Of a stretch of 48,807 bases of DNA, positions 31,795 through 41,676 are shown one piece after another. The notes under the pieces were generated by a model. The model was not told the origin of the DNA. It saw nothing but the letters and a program-made list of their open reading frames with translations, and did not search any database. The translations under genes were made by a program, and so were the position numbers. The DNA comes from CAYRLW01 sp964425215 (GTDB lineage: Bacteria; Spirochaetota; Spirochaetia; Treponematales; Breznakiellaceae): NCBI GenBank assembly GCA_964425215.1, contig CAYRLW010000022.1, positions 1-48,807 on the forward strand, read 5' to 3'. Position 1 is the stretch's first letter. Each line of letters starts with the position of its first letter.

Positions 31795-34700
31795 CTACCG
31801 GATGTTTTTATCGATGAACCCCAGAGTATTGGCATTTTCGATCAAAGTCCGAACTTTCGCCTTATCCAGGCCCGACGGCACTTCCGCATCGATCTCCAAC
31901 TTAAGCGAAACCTCGCTGCCCGGGATGGTCGTAAGCTGTTCGACGATTGCCTCGACGATCTGATGTACCTCCCGCGCCGGACGCTCCGACGAGATCATCA
32001 CCGTTCCGAGGAAGCGGGTCGGCCTTCTCTCCACCGACGGATCGCCATCGGATGGCGCAGCAGGGGAAAGCTCGCCCCCCGGCTCGGCAGGACATCCAGT
32101 GGGCGAAGATGGGCTGGACTCAGCAGGTGCCGGCCGATGCGCCTCTGCGACCTCCAGCTTGATGATGACGCTATCGCTATCGATTACAACTGCAGCGTTG
32201 CCAGCGCGCTCAATTGCCAGGCCCAGATAGGCGTTGGCCTTCTCGTCCCATCGTTCGGCATAGGCAAACGGCCCTGGCAGCATCCCGCCAACGGCAGCGT
32301 GAACCGTCTTAACCAGCACGGCCTGATTCTTCAGGCGCGGCAGATAAGTGTAGCGGTTGAGATATTCCCACAGTTCCTTCAGCGACAGATGCGGCTTGCC
32401 ATTCCAGATGTACTTCTGCAAATCGCGATCAAGGCGCGTCGGCCCAAGCTCGGGCATCAGGCCCTCGTCGGCGACGAGTTTCTTGCTCGCGCGCGCGAGC
32501 AGACCATCCTGCGCCGGAATTTTGCCCGAAACCCACTCGACCTCGGCCTGAGCACTCTCCTGGACCGGATAGTGTAGATAGCACCAGGCTTCCTTGAGTC
32601 TGGTCTTCAGCGTCTCTTGCGCCTCAGCGAGCTTCGCCTTGGCTAACGCATCGTCGCTCTGCGTGAGGTTGAGACGGTCCTTCTCCTTGACAACTTCACC
32701 CCACGCTAGGGCAGATCGCACGGCGTCTTTCAGATTGTCCAGTTGGCGCGCTTCTGCGGCGATGAAAACCAGCATGTTGCGATAGACACGCGGCGTGCTG
32801 CCACGCTGCAGCAGGATTTCCCTCGCTTCAACTAGGGCCTCGGACCCTTCGCGCCCATTGTGCGGATGGGCGACGCCCAGGACGACGGCGCGGACGCCGC
32901 CCGCCTCGTCCGGCACCTCGGCCGATGACGCCGGAGCCACCTGAACGGCGTCGAAATGGCCTCGGTCGGCAATGCCGTTGATGTACCTGGTCAACTCGCG
33001 GTCGATCTCCATCAGGACTAGCTGATTGTCGAGCTGACCGGCCTTGTCCGCTGCGATGCGGTTGAGGCTGGCCGACATGGAGTACCAATAGCGGCCCAGG
33101 TCGGCGTGCATAAACTTGGCCTGATTGGTTAGCCGTCGCAGTGCGTCCCCGAAGATGGCAGGTCGCTCGCCCGGCTGCACGACGCCCAGATTGATCTGCT
33201 TGTCGTCGAGACCAGTGTTCTGCTGGGTATGGGTCGGGGCCGTGCCCATGAAGATCGCCCTCGCAACCCGGCGCGTAGCCGAATATCGGTTGAGGTTAGG
33301 CGCAGACTGGTCGACCTTATACGGCGTCGCAGCCTGGCCATCGACGTCCGCGGCGATAATCGACTGCCAGCTGACATCGAGATAGTGCAGGAGTTCGGGC
33401 TCGACCCGCGCCGAACTCACCGCCACGCTGCCGGGCATGATCATCACCGACGGATCACCGTTCATCCAGAGTTCGTGGATGACCTGCGCCATAAGCCGCA
33501 GCACGCCGCGGGTCCGCTGGAATTTCTCGAGCGATCCCCAACTCGTATAGAGCTGATCGAACAGCTCGGGATGGATGGGATAGGCCTTCTCCAGCTTCCG
33601 GCGATAGTCCTCATCCGCGACACCTTGCGGGAAGTCGTTCGCATTTTCGCGGTAAAGCTTGGCGAACTGCTTTAGGGTGTTGTCGCGGTGATGGAATTTC
33701 TCGCCCGAAATCTCCTTGAATAACCGGCGGCGGACAATCTCGTAGCTTTCTTCCTGCGAGGCCGGCCGCCAAGAAGATTCCACCCGGCTGAAGGTTTGCT
33801 TCAGGCGTGCCAGCGCCTCCTGCCCGCCCTCGCCGCCGACCTCGATCTGTGAGGCGGGCAGCGAAGCCACCAGCAGCGCCCCAGGGCACGCCTTGACCGC
33901 CTCTGTTAAGGACTGGACAAAGGAAAGGTTCGCGTCGAACGAGCCCGATGGCAACCCCTCGACCTTGTAGATCTGTCGCAAATACGCGACCCATTCGTCG
34001 ATCAGGATCAAACAAGGCGAGTATTTCTTGAACATCGTTTCGAGCACGCCAGACCCCGGGGCGATCCCCTTGGCGTCGTTCTCGGCGATGCTGTCAAAGC
34101 CTTCGTCACCGCCTAGCTGCCATGCCAATTCGCCCCAAGTCGTGCGGATCTTGCGTCCGCTTTCGGTATTGAGAACGTCCTGGGGTCCGCGTGACGTTCC
34201 CACGAGAACGGCGCGATTTATCTTCGCTGGCACGGTCAGGCCGTGCTTTTGCAACAGCTGATCGAGGCCTGGCAGATCCTCGGCCCTCGCATCGCCGGCC
34301 ATGTGATAGAGCGCCAGCATCGAGTGGGTCTTGCCGCCGCCGAAATTAGTCTGCAGCTCAACCACCGGATCGCCGCCGGCACCGGAAAGCCGCTTGGCAG
34401 CCCCGACGAGAAGGGCGCTCAGCCCCTCAGTAAGATAGGTGCGCGCGAAGAACTCCCGCGGGTCGCGGTACTCCGACGGTGCGCTGCCGTTGTGGACCTT
34501 TGCGAGGTCGGCGGCGAACTCCGCCTGCTGGAATTCGCCCGTGGCCACGTCCTGGTGGGGTTCGACCACCTCGCGCCATGGCAGTAGTCCAGCCACCGTC
34601 TCGACCGAGATGTCATGCCGCTGTGTCTTGCGACGCTCTTCATTGCGCTGCAATTCGGTGAATTTGGTGCGCAGGATCGTGTCGCGCATCTTACCAAGCT

Positions 34701-35085
34701 GGTCGGACACCTCTCCGGCGCTGATCGACTCCATCAACCGACGCATGGTGTCGAGCGCCCGTTCGGCGTCGTCATAGGTGAAGGTCTCATTGTGCGAGAG
34801 CTTGTTGCGAACATCGAGCAGTTCCGAGACATAGGAACGCTCCGGATGGCCCAGAACGGACGCGAATGCGTCTTTCCAGAAAGCCATCATGGTCTTGAGC
34901 AAACCCTGCTGGTCCCAACCGACAGCGCCATGGGAGTTGGGCTTCAACCCTTGAACTCGCTGAACTACCTCGACCTGCCAGTGCCCGGTCACCGAGGTTT
35001 CCAAACGCTTCTCGACAAAGGGGATTAACGCCTCGGGCAGAAGCTCCATGCCTTCAAAGACGTATTGGCGTGTACTCTTGGCCAT
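31795..35085 (-). CDS. DUF499 ATPase with N-terminal Swt1-type HEPN domain
   Basis: A 1096-residue protein, last in the leftward operon (14 bases after the methyltransferase). Residues about 1-125 are a Swt1-family HEPN domain with R93-NKLS-H98, which fits the R-x4-6-H signature of HEPN ribonucleases. A large P-loop ATPase (DUF499) follows, with Walker A NFGGGKTHS (247-255), a LILIDEWVAY Walker B and a long helical C-terminal half, then a Pro/Ser-rich linker and a terminal domain. DUF499 proteins accompany DUF1156 methyltransferases in DISARM-related defence loci. The HEPN domain offers a possible RNA-cutting or abortive effector function, which is inference from the motif. Confidence 0.85.
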   Translation of the reverse strand: MAKSTRQYVFEGMELLPEALIPFVEKRLETSVTGHWQVEVVQRVQGLKPNSHGAVGWDQQGLLKTMMAFWKDAFASVLGHPERSYVSELLDVRNKLSHNETFTYDDAERALDTMRRLMESISAGEVSDQLGKMRDTILRTKFTELQRNEERRKTQRHDISVETVAGLLPWREVVEPHQDVATGEFQQAEFAADLAKVHNGSAPSEYRDPREFFARTYLTEGLSALLVGAAKRLSGAGGDPVVELQTNFGGGKTHSMLALYHMAGDARAEDLPGLDQLLQKHGLTVPAKINRAVLVGTSRGPQDVLNTESGRKIRTTWGELAWQLGGDEGFDSIAENDAKGIAPGSGVLETMFKKYSPCLILIDEWVAYLRQIYKVEGLPSGSFDANLSFVQSLTEAVKACPGALLVASLPASQIEVGGEGGQEALARLKQTFSRVESSWRPASQEESYEIVRRRLFKEISGEKFHHRDNTLKQFAKLYRENANDFPQGVADEDYRRKLEKAYPIHPELFDQLYTSWGSLEKFQRTRGVLRLMAQVIHELWMNGDPSVMIMPGSVAVSSARVEPELLHYLDVSWQSIIAADVDGQAATPYKVDQSAPNLNRYSATRRVARAIFMGTAPTHTQQNTGLDDKQINLGVVQPGERPAIFGDALRRLTNQAKFMHADLGRYWYSMSASLNRIAADKAGQLDNQLVLMEIDRELTRYINGIADRGHFDAVQVAPASSAEVPDEAGGVRAVVLGVAHPHNGREGSEALVEAREILLQRGSTPRVYRNMLVFIAAEARQLDNLKDAVRSALAWGEVVKEKDRLNLTQSDDALAKAKLAEAQETLKTRLKEAWCYLHYPVQESAQAEVEWVSGKIPAQDGLLARASKKLVADEGLMPELGPTRLDRDLQKYIWNGKPHLSLKELWEYLNRYTYLPRLKNQAVLVKTVHAAVGGMLPGPFAYAERWDEKANAYLGLAIERAGNAAVVIDSDSVIIKLEVAEAHRPAPAESSPSSPTGCPAEPGGELSPAAPSDGDPSVERRPTRFLGTVMISSERPAREVHQIVEAIVEQLTTIPGSEVSLKLEIDAEVPSGLDKAKVRTLIENANTLGFIDKNIR

Positions 35086-35099
35086 TGCCTATTCCCCCT

Positions 35100-37919
35100 T
35101 CACAAATCCAACCGGATCTGACGATCGCCGCCGGTGTCCTGTACCGCAGCTGCCTGACGAGTCAGTTCCGTCCAATCAGCGATGAGTGCGTTATAGGCCG
35201 TAGCCTCCTTGGCATCCTTCCGTTTGTTGGCACTGATGTCGTACAGACAATAGGCGAGATCCTTCACTGCCTCAGCCCTGTCTCCGATCTTCTTTAGCAA
35301 CATTGCTGTCGCGTCGGACAAACCGTTGGTCTCATGCTGGGCCACTAAGTGCTGCAGGCATTCCCAGATAGTCAGATGACCATCGGTCGCCGGGTCCCAG
35401 CCATCGTCCAGTTCCTCCCGCCCCAACAGGCGCACCTTGCTAGCGGCGCTTTCGACTATGCCAGCGTGCTTGACGCTTTCGACAGAAATGCCGCGCGCCT
35501 GGGCGATGGAATTGGCCGTGCCGTACTCCCCGACCCTCATACCGTTCTGTTCGAACCAGGTGATGGCGAACCGAGTCTCAGCGTCGAACTCGCCCTGGAT
35601 GCCGCCCAAGTACTCGTCGAGTTCGCGGTTAATGAGCTGCAGCGCCGCTTTCACGCTCATCGGGCTGTCATCCGATTCCAGAACAGCCTTATATCGCGAG
35701 AACACACCCATGCCGGGGCCGATAGCCGACTGCGGCATATCAGCCGGCGCGATGCTCGCCGCCTGAAGCTCAGCAATCGCGGGAGGAAGCTCACGCTTTA
35801 GCCCACGGATAAACTCCGCTCGGCTGATAATATCAGCAGCGGGTTCCTTCTTGCGGCAGACGAGAACGACCGAGTTCGCGAGGGCATTGGTACCCGAGGC
35901 GATCATGCGGTTAGCCATTTCCGTGCGCAAAGGCCAAGTGCCGACAACGGCGTAACCAGCTTCAATCACCGCCTGAAGGAAAGTCGCCCATCCGGTCGAG
36001 CTGATTCCCTCCTGCGCAACTTCGCTTTGCTTGAATGCATAATAGATCGTCGCTGGATGGTGATCTGACGACTGTTTCGCCATATTGGCGATTGCGGTTC
36101 GCATCCCGTCCAGGAAGAAGGCCTCAGCTGCTTCCCGACCACCATGCCTATACGGAGTTGCAACAAGCTCCTCCGTCTTTGGGGCCACCAACAATCCAAA
36201 GAGATCAGGGTAAACGGGACGGATTGCTGGCTTCATCCAGCAAAAGAAGTAATCCGAAAGATCAGCGTAGCCAATGTTGTCGTAGTACGGCGGGTCGGTT
36301 GAGATCACAGAATTCTTGGGAATCACAATCGTTTGAGCGTCCCCTTGAACTTCCCTCCCCTCAGAGGAGGGCAATAACGACAATGCGACCACGCGAGAAA
36401 TAAGATCTATTTGTTTATAAAAATTCCCAGAAGAATCGGAGAATACATTTCCTTCCGCGAAATCCCAAGTCATAGGCAGAGATTGCCGACCAAATGTCTG
36501 ACGAATCTTCTGATGAGCCGCCCCACTGTGCCAAGTACATATCGTAGAGGCGATATCGGAAAGCTTACCGATCGCAAATGCCAGGTAAACACTCACCGCC
36601 TCGGCGTATGCTTTGGCTCCAGCAGAGCCATCACTATTGCGCAAAGGCGCTGGATCGGCACTGCGACCAGATACAAGTGCATCGCGCTCAATCTCAGCTC
36701 TAGCCTCGTGGACTAGATCACTGAAGGTATTCAGAGCTACGAGTTGGCGATCTGTAAAGAGGTCGCCGAACGTTCTGAGCCCGTAGTCGACCGTCCAAAA
36801 ATTCCTCGGATCGTTCGGCAGATTCGTGTCAGGCCGCCAAATAGGCCGCGCCGACATCGCCAGCCGCTCCTGATCTTCAGAAGGATCGACGTAGATTCGC
36901 TGTCGGTTGCCCTCAGCCACGATGGCAATCAAGGTCTGCCCCATCTCGCCGGCCCTGCCTTTGGCCTTTACAAACTCCGGGGTGATTGCCGTGTCCGACA
37001 TAAGACAACGGAAATGAGCGCCACGCCCTGCCTTGGTACCCTCGTTAGCCTTAGCAATCTCCGCCTTAGTCCCGCCCGTGCGGATACGAAAGCGAATCGT
37101 CTTCGCCGATTTATCGACTAACGGTTCAATCCAGGCCTCTTTGCCAACCTTGGAGCTGAGTAGAAAGCTCGATGCGATCGGCACCTGCACATTAGAAAAT
37201 GCCGGATCGGGGCTCGGAACCGTGCGTGCCCAGATCCAGGCGATTATCGTTGCCTTGCCGCCGCCATGCTCTGCGGGCAGGTCTACTTGGGGATACAGGT
37301 GCCCGATGCGTTCAAGGGCCTTTTCACGCATCCATTGCCCATAGTATTTTATATCTTCTGCCAATCCCTCGGCGTTGCGGTAGTGGGTACGTTCCGCCGG
37401 CCCAGGGTGCGCGGGTGACTGATCTTTGAACAACGGCGGGATTTCAATCATCGCCTTGCCGATCATCACCGCGACCGGATTCAAATCGCTGCCATAGGCC
37501 GGCAGGCCCAGCCGCTGCGCCTCAAGCGGAATAGAGCCGCCGCCCGAAAACGGATCATAGACTGGCGGGAGTACATCGCCACAACTATTTCGAATTTCCG
37601 CACGGGCGCGCTCCAGGACCGCCTCGTTGTTCGAGTTCTCCCAGAGCACCAATTCTTCGATGATCCGGAACAGACGTTGCCGCTCGGCTTCCACGGCTTC
37701 CTCGGTCGGAAACTTGTCGGGATGGGAGGACGGATCATCGACAAGTTGGGCGAACAAGACCGCTCGGCACGCCGCCAGCGGCCGCCGCGCCCACCACAGA
37801 TGCAGTGTCGACGGATGTCCTTGCCGGATCGATTTTTCTCGTGCCGAGGCGGCGTTGATCGCCTCGAGCGGAATGGCGACCTCGATCAGTTTCTTCTTAT
37901 AGGTCTGGGTCATGCTCAC
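35100..37919 (-). CDS. DUF1156 DNA methyltransferase
   Basis: A 939-residue adenine-type DNA methyltransferase. The DUF1156 head is plain (KLIEVAIPLEAINAASAREK, HPSTLHLWWARRPLAACRA). The AdoMet motif DPFSGGGS is at 122-129, followed by SDLNPVAV; the catalytic DPPYYDN is at 542-548, so the binding motif comes first. Between them lies a long insert for target recognition. Lower local GC and different codon choice are visible in the middle part (about 36300-36700). The GTG start at 37919 overlaps the stop of the 71-residue gene; ATG at 37913 is an alternative. Expected role: marks host DNA so that the helicase/ATPase part spares it. Confidence 0.9.
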   Translation of the reverse strand: MSMTQTYKKKLIEVAIPLEAINAASAREKSIRQGHPSTLHLWWARRPLAACRAVLFAQLVDDPSSHPDKFPTEEAVEAERQRLFRIIEELVLWENSNNEAVLERARAEIRNSCGDVLPPVYDPFSGGGSIPLEAQRLGLPAYGSDLNPVAVMIGKAMIEIPPLFKDQSPAHPGPAERTHYRNAEGLAEDIKYYGQWMREKALERIGHLYPQVDLPAEHGGGKATIIAWIWARTVPSPDPAFSNVQVPIASSFLLSSKVGKEAWIEPLVDKSAKTIRFRIRTGGTKAEIAKANEGTKAGRGAHFRCLMSDTAITPEFVKAKGRAGEMGQTLIAIVAEGNRQRIYVDPSEDQERLAMSARPIWRPDTNLPNDPRNFWTVDYGLRTFGDLFTDRQLVALNTFSDLVHEARAEIERDALVSGRSADPAPLRNSDGSAGAKAYAEAVSVYLAFAIGKLSDIASTICTWHSGAAHQKIRQTFGRQSLPMTWDFAEGNVFSDSSGNFYKQIDLISRVVALSLLPSSEGREVQGDAQTIVIPKNSVISTDPPYYDNIGYADLSDYFFCWMKPAIRPVYPDLFGLLVAPKTEELVATPYRHGGREAAEAFFLDGMRTAIANMAKQSSDHHPATIYYAFKQSEVAQEGISSTGWATFLQAVIEAGYAVVGTWPLRTEMANRMIASGTNALANSVVLVCRKKEPAADIISRAEFIRGLKRELPPAIAELQAASIAPADMPQSAIGPGMGVFSRYKAVLESDDSPMSVKAALQLINRELDEYLGGIQGEFDAETRFAITWFEQNGMRVGEYGTANSIAQARGISVESVKHAGIVESAASKVRLLGREELDDGWDPATDGHLTIWECLQHLVAQHETNGLSDATAMLLKKIGDRAEAVKDLAYCLYDISANKRKDAKEATAYNALIADWTELTRQAAAVQDTGGDRQIRLDL

Positions 37920-38131
37920 AGTGAAAACTCTATGATGGAGGGCGTGGCGACCAGTTCCGGTCCTCGTGGCGGCGCATCCTTGCGCCAGCCGCCCTTGATG
38001 GTTTGTACTGCCGATATCAGCAAACGCTGATCCTGCGGTAGTTCGATCGGATCACGGACGCGCCAGAACACGGCCCAATGTCCGCGGTAGCCGATCCATG
38101 GATCTGCGATGATCAAGGCTTTGGTGATCAT
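37916..38131 (-). CDS. 71-residue operon protein, unknown
   Basis: A small protein locked between two large genes by 4-base overlaps at both ends (ATGA at 38128-38131 with the helicase; GTGA at 37916-37919 with the methyltransferase). It is Trp/Ile/Pro rich, with no membrane segment: IIADPWIGYRGHWAVFWRV, then VQTIKGGWRKDAPPRG. The double overlap and the sensible composition argue that it is real and made in a fixed ratio with its neighbours. No family is recognised; it could be an adaptor or inhibitor within the system. Confidence 0.65.
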   Translation of the reverse strand: MITKALIIADPWIGYRGHWAVFWRVRDPIELPQDQRLLISAVQTIKGGWRKDAPPRGPELVATPSIIEFSL

Positions 38132-41100
38132 CGCGGTGCCTCCGCCCGCTCGAGCAAGCGCGCGAGATTGAACTGGATCGCCGTGTGTTCAAACGAGGGC
38201 TCGTGGGCCGACAAGGGGCCGCGCACATAACGTGCATCGCGTGCAATACCATTCTCCACCTGGACGATGGCCAGAATGTATTTGTCCGGCTCGTGGAGCG
38301 AGGTGATGACCTCCTGACGGGTGATCATCACCGTGTCGGCGCCGTGGACGCGTCCCTTCACCTCGATGAATCGGAGATGCTTCGTGACCGGGTCATAGGA
38401 CGCAATATCGTAGCCGATCTTCTGGGCTGAGACGTCGGTCGGCACGTTGCCGAGATTCTGCTCCGCCACGATCACCGCCTCCATGGCCGCAAGCTCGATG
38501 ATCCGCCGCGCCTCCGCATCGGCAGCGAAGCCCAGCGGAGCCCCTTCGGCCAGACCTGCGCCCGACCCTTCTCGCGTGTCGAGAAGGCCACGCGGGATCA
38601 CCACCATGCCACCGCGCACCCGCGGCGGCTGCGATGAAAGGAAGCGCTCCTGTTCCAATTGGTCCATGCGACGCTTCTGGCGTTCCGCCAGGTCCTCGGC
38701 GCGGCGCTGGGCGTTCTGCCAGCTCAAGCGCGTCTTCTTGCCAGCCTTTTCCTCTTCTTTCAGCTCGAAGGCCCGAGAGTCCCAGTAATTGATTTCCTTC
38801 TTCAGCCGGGCGCGCACCTCGCGCTCGACCTTTTCGATCTCAGGCAGACGCCGCGCCTTAACCTCGGCCAAATGATGCTGGGCGAGCTCGACCGTCGCGA
38901 ACCGGACGGCCGTTTTTTCGAGCTCGGTCGTTAGCCAGTCCTCATCCAGCAGATCTTGAACACACGCGATTTCCTCGGGCGTGGCCGGACGGAGATTAAG
39001 GTGCGGCGCAATGCCCGCGTTTACCGCTTGCCCAGCCTTGTTGATCGAGGCGAACTGAAGCTTTTGGGAAACGACATGGGGCTTGCCTGCGCTAGTCGCG
39101 CGGCCGTCCTGGATGCTGTGCTCGAGCAGGAAGACCGCCGACAATCCATCTCCCGCATCCAGATCATCGACCAGAATCGCGCCTTGGCGCATGATCTGCT
39201 CGTACTGCTCGCGCACGATGCTTATCACAGCCTCGAGCAACGGATGCCCCGGGCAGACGAAGGTGGCGACAGGCTGCTGGTTGATCCGGCCCTTTTCGAA
39301 GCAGATCCGCTCGTACTTCTTCTGGATCGGTGCCCTCGTGCCGATCTGACGATCGCGCTCGCGAATGCGAACAGGCACATGGGTGATCTCCCAACGCCCC
39401 TCCTCGCGCCGCTTCATCCGTCCGCCGAGATGCTGGAATGCCTCGACAAAGAAGCTCTGGACATGATGCGGCTGCAGACGTTGGGCCTCGGCACGCTCCA
39501 TCTCCAGGCGCAGTTCCTGGACCTTCGCTTCAGGCATCGTATCGTTGGTGAGCGCCCGCCTTTGCAGTAGCTCAAGGAGGTGATCCTGGTCGACGGCACC
39601 ATCGACCTGACGGAACAACCGCGCCTTCACCTCTTCCTGCTCGCCATACTGGATGGCCTGGAACAGGAGATCCTTGAGGGCGGTACCTTCGAATAGCTCG
39701 CCCAACACGTCGTAAACGCGCCCGCCCAAGGCCTCGCGGGCCGCTTCAAGCTTCTCGAGAAGCCGAGCATATACCTCGCCTTCACGGGTGTCTGCGGCGA
39801 CGAGATTCCACAAGTGACAAACCTCGGTCTGACCGATTCGGTGGATCCTGCCGAACCGCTGCTCGATCTTGTTCGGGTTCCACGGAAGGTCGTAGTTGAC
39901 CATCAGGTGCCCGCGCTGAAGGTTCACCCCTTCGCCGGCGGCGTCGTTGGCGATGAGGACCAGCATATCTCGGTCCTGCATGAACCGCTCGATGACCTTG
40001 CGCCGCTCCTCGCGCGAGACGCCGCCGTGGATCACGTCGACGGCTTCGGGGTTGCCGAGACGAGCTCGGACCTTGTCGAGCAGGTAGTGGAGAGTGTCCT
40101 TAGGCTCGGTGAAGATGATCAGCTTGCGCCGGTTCCCCTCAGAATCAACCATCAAGTCATCATCAAGGATGCGATTGAGCTGAGCCCACTTGGTGTCGAG
40201 GCCGGAGCGCAGGACGCCCAGGGCCATCTGTTCCAAACCCCTCAGCGTCTCGACCTCCATCGCGAGCTGCTCGACCGTTTCCGCGGTCGTAGCGCCCGTG
40301 GCGATCAGGTCCTCCAGTTCGTCGATCTCCTCCTGGCCGTACTCCTCCAGATTCCTGAGGATGTCCGCGTTGACGTCGGGCGAGGCGAACCCGGCCTTCC
40401 GGCCCTTGGCGGCTAGCCGCGCTTCAGCCAGCTCATTTTCGAGCCGTTCACGCCGACGCTTGAGAGACTGGTAGATGGCGGCCGGGGACGAAGCGAGGCG
40501 ACGCTGCAAGATCTGGAGCGCGAAGCCGACATTGTTGCGCTTCTTGCCTTCGTTCTCGGCGAAGCGCTGCACGCGATTCATCTCGGTGCGCACATATTCC
40601 GTGACCGCGGTGTAGAGCGCCGCCTCGAGCTCCGAGAGCTGATACTTCACTGTGTAGGCGCGGCGCTCCGGGAACAGCGGTCGCCCGTCGAAGCGCAGCA
40701 GCTCTTCCTTTGTCAACCGCCGCATCATGTCGGCAGTATCGGCGTAGTGGACCCCGTCGCGGAACCGGCCCTCGAACCTGTCGCCATCTAGGAGCGCCAT
40801 AAAGAGCTGAAAGTCCTCCTCCTTGCCGTTGTGCGGTGTGGCCGACATCAGCAGCAGGTGGCGGCAGACTTCGCCGAGCTTCTGCCCGACCTGGTAGCGC
40901 TTGGTGTATTTGACGTCCCCGCCGAAGTAGGTCGCCGACATGCGATGGGCTTCGTCGCAGATGATCAAATCCCACTCGCGACCGCTCAGCAGCTTATTTT
41001 GAAGCTCCTCGTTTCGCGCCAGAACATCGAGACGGACTATGAGCCGGTTGCGATCCTCGAACGGATTTCCCGAGCGGGACGTCTCGATCATGTCGCGGGT

Positions 41101-41646
41101 CAGAATGTCGAATTCGAGATCGAACTTCTGCCCAAGCTCGTCCTGCCATTGCTCGACCAGGCTGCCCGGTGCCACGACGAGGCACCGCTCAAGATCGCTG
41201 CGGGCGATTAGCTCCTTGATCAGCAGGCCCGCCATGATCGTCTTACCGGCGCCGGGATCGTCCGCGAGCAGGAAGCGGAGCGGCTGACGCGGCAGCATCT
41301 CGCCGTAAACGGCCGAGATCTGGTGCGGCAGCGGGTCGACGAGGCTGGTGTGGATCGCCAAATAAGGGTCGAAATAGTGGGCGAGCTTGATCCGGTTGGC
41401 CTCAGTCACCAGCCGCAACAAGGCGCCGTCGCCATCGAACGACCAGGGCCGACCGTTCACCTCGACATGGAGGCGGTACTCGTCGTCACGATAGAGAACG
41501 GCCTCGGCCACCGCGCCATTGAGGTCCCGGTAGACGACGTTGATCGCCTGGTCGCCGATCCAGTCGACCGACAGGATTTGCGTCGCCTGAGGTGAGGCGA
41601 TGCCGCGCACCGATGCGCCGTTCCGGATGTCTTCAAGCCTTGCCAA
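38128..41646 (-). CDS. SNF2-like helicase with C-terminal DUF3883 nuclease-like domain
   Basis: A 1172-residue SF2 helicase/translocase of the SNF2/RapA-like group. Walker A is DDPGAGKT (129-136), Walker B CDEAH (230-234), motif III LLMSATPHNG, and the second lobe has VIHGGVSREER, NDAAGEGVNLQ and QRFGRIHRIGQ. A coiled-coil-rich region precedes a DUF3883 domain at about 1050-1130, with GYDIASYD and FIEVKGRV, which resembles a PD-(D/E)XK core. It matches the DrmD-type helicase of class 1 DISARM in plan. It starts 30 bases after the WYL gene and overlaps the 71-residue gene by 4 bases. Confidence 0.9.
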   Translation of the reverse strand: MARLEDIRNGASVRGIASPQATQILSVDWIGDQAINVVYRDLNGAVAEAVLYRDDEYRLHVEVNGRPWSFDGDGALLRLVTEANRIKLAHYFDPYLAIHTSLVDPLPHQISAVYGEMLPRQPLRFLLADDPGAGKTIMAGLLIKELIARSDLERCLVVAPGSLVEQWQDELGQKFDLEFDILTRDMIETSRSGNPFEDRNRLIVRLDVLARNEELQNKLLSGREWDLIICDEAHRMSATYFGGDVKYTKRYQVGQKLGEVCRHLLLMSATPHNGKEEDFQLFMALLDGDRFEGRFRDGVHYADTADMMRRLTKEELLRFDGRPLFPERRAYTVKYQLSELEAALYTAVTEYVRTEMNRVQRFAENEGKKRNNVGFALQILQRRLASSPAAIYQSLKRRRERLENELAEARLAAKGRKAGFASPDVNADILRNLEEYGQEEIDELEDLIATGATTAETVEQLAMEVETLRGLEQMALGVLRSGLDTKWAQLNRILDDDLMVDSEGNRRKLIIFTEPKDTLHYLLDKVRARLGNPEAVDVIHGGVSREERRKVIERFMQDRDMLVLIANDAAGEGVNLQRGHLMVNYDLPWNPNKIEQRFGRIHRIGQTEVCHLWNLVAADTREGEVYARLLEKLEAAREALGGRVYDVLGELFEGTALKDLLFQAIQYGEQEEVKARLFRQVDGAVDQDHLLELLQRRALTNDTMPEAKVQELRLEMERAEAQRLQPHHVQSFFVEAFQHLGGRMKRREEGRWEITHVPVRIRERDRQIGTRAPIQKKYERICFEKGRINQQPVATFVCPGHPLLEAVISIVREQYEQIMRQGAILVDDLDAGDGLSAVFLLEHSIQDGRATSAGKPHVVSQKLQFASINKAGQAVNAGIAPHLNLRPATPEEIACVQDLLDEDWLTTELEKTAVRFATVELAQHHLAEVKARRLPEIEKVEREVRARLKKEINYWDSRAFELKEEEKAGKKTRLSWQNAQRRAEDLAERQKRRMDQLEQERFLSSQPPRVRGGMVVIPRGLLDTREGSGAGLAEGAPLGFAADAEARRIIELAAMEAVIVAEQNLGNVPTDVSAQKIGYDIASYDPVTKHLRFIEVKGRVHGADTVMITRQEVITSLHEPDKYILAIVQVENGIARDARYVRGPLSAHEPSFEHTAIQFNLARLLERAEAPR

Positions 41647-41676
41647 TCTTACCCCCCAGCGGCCGTACTAGCCAAC

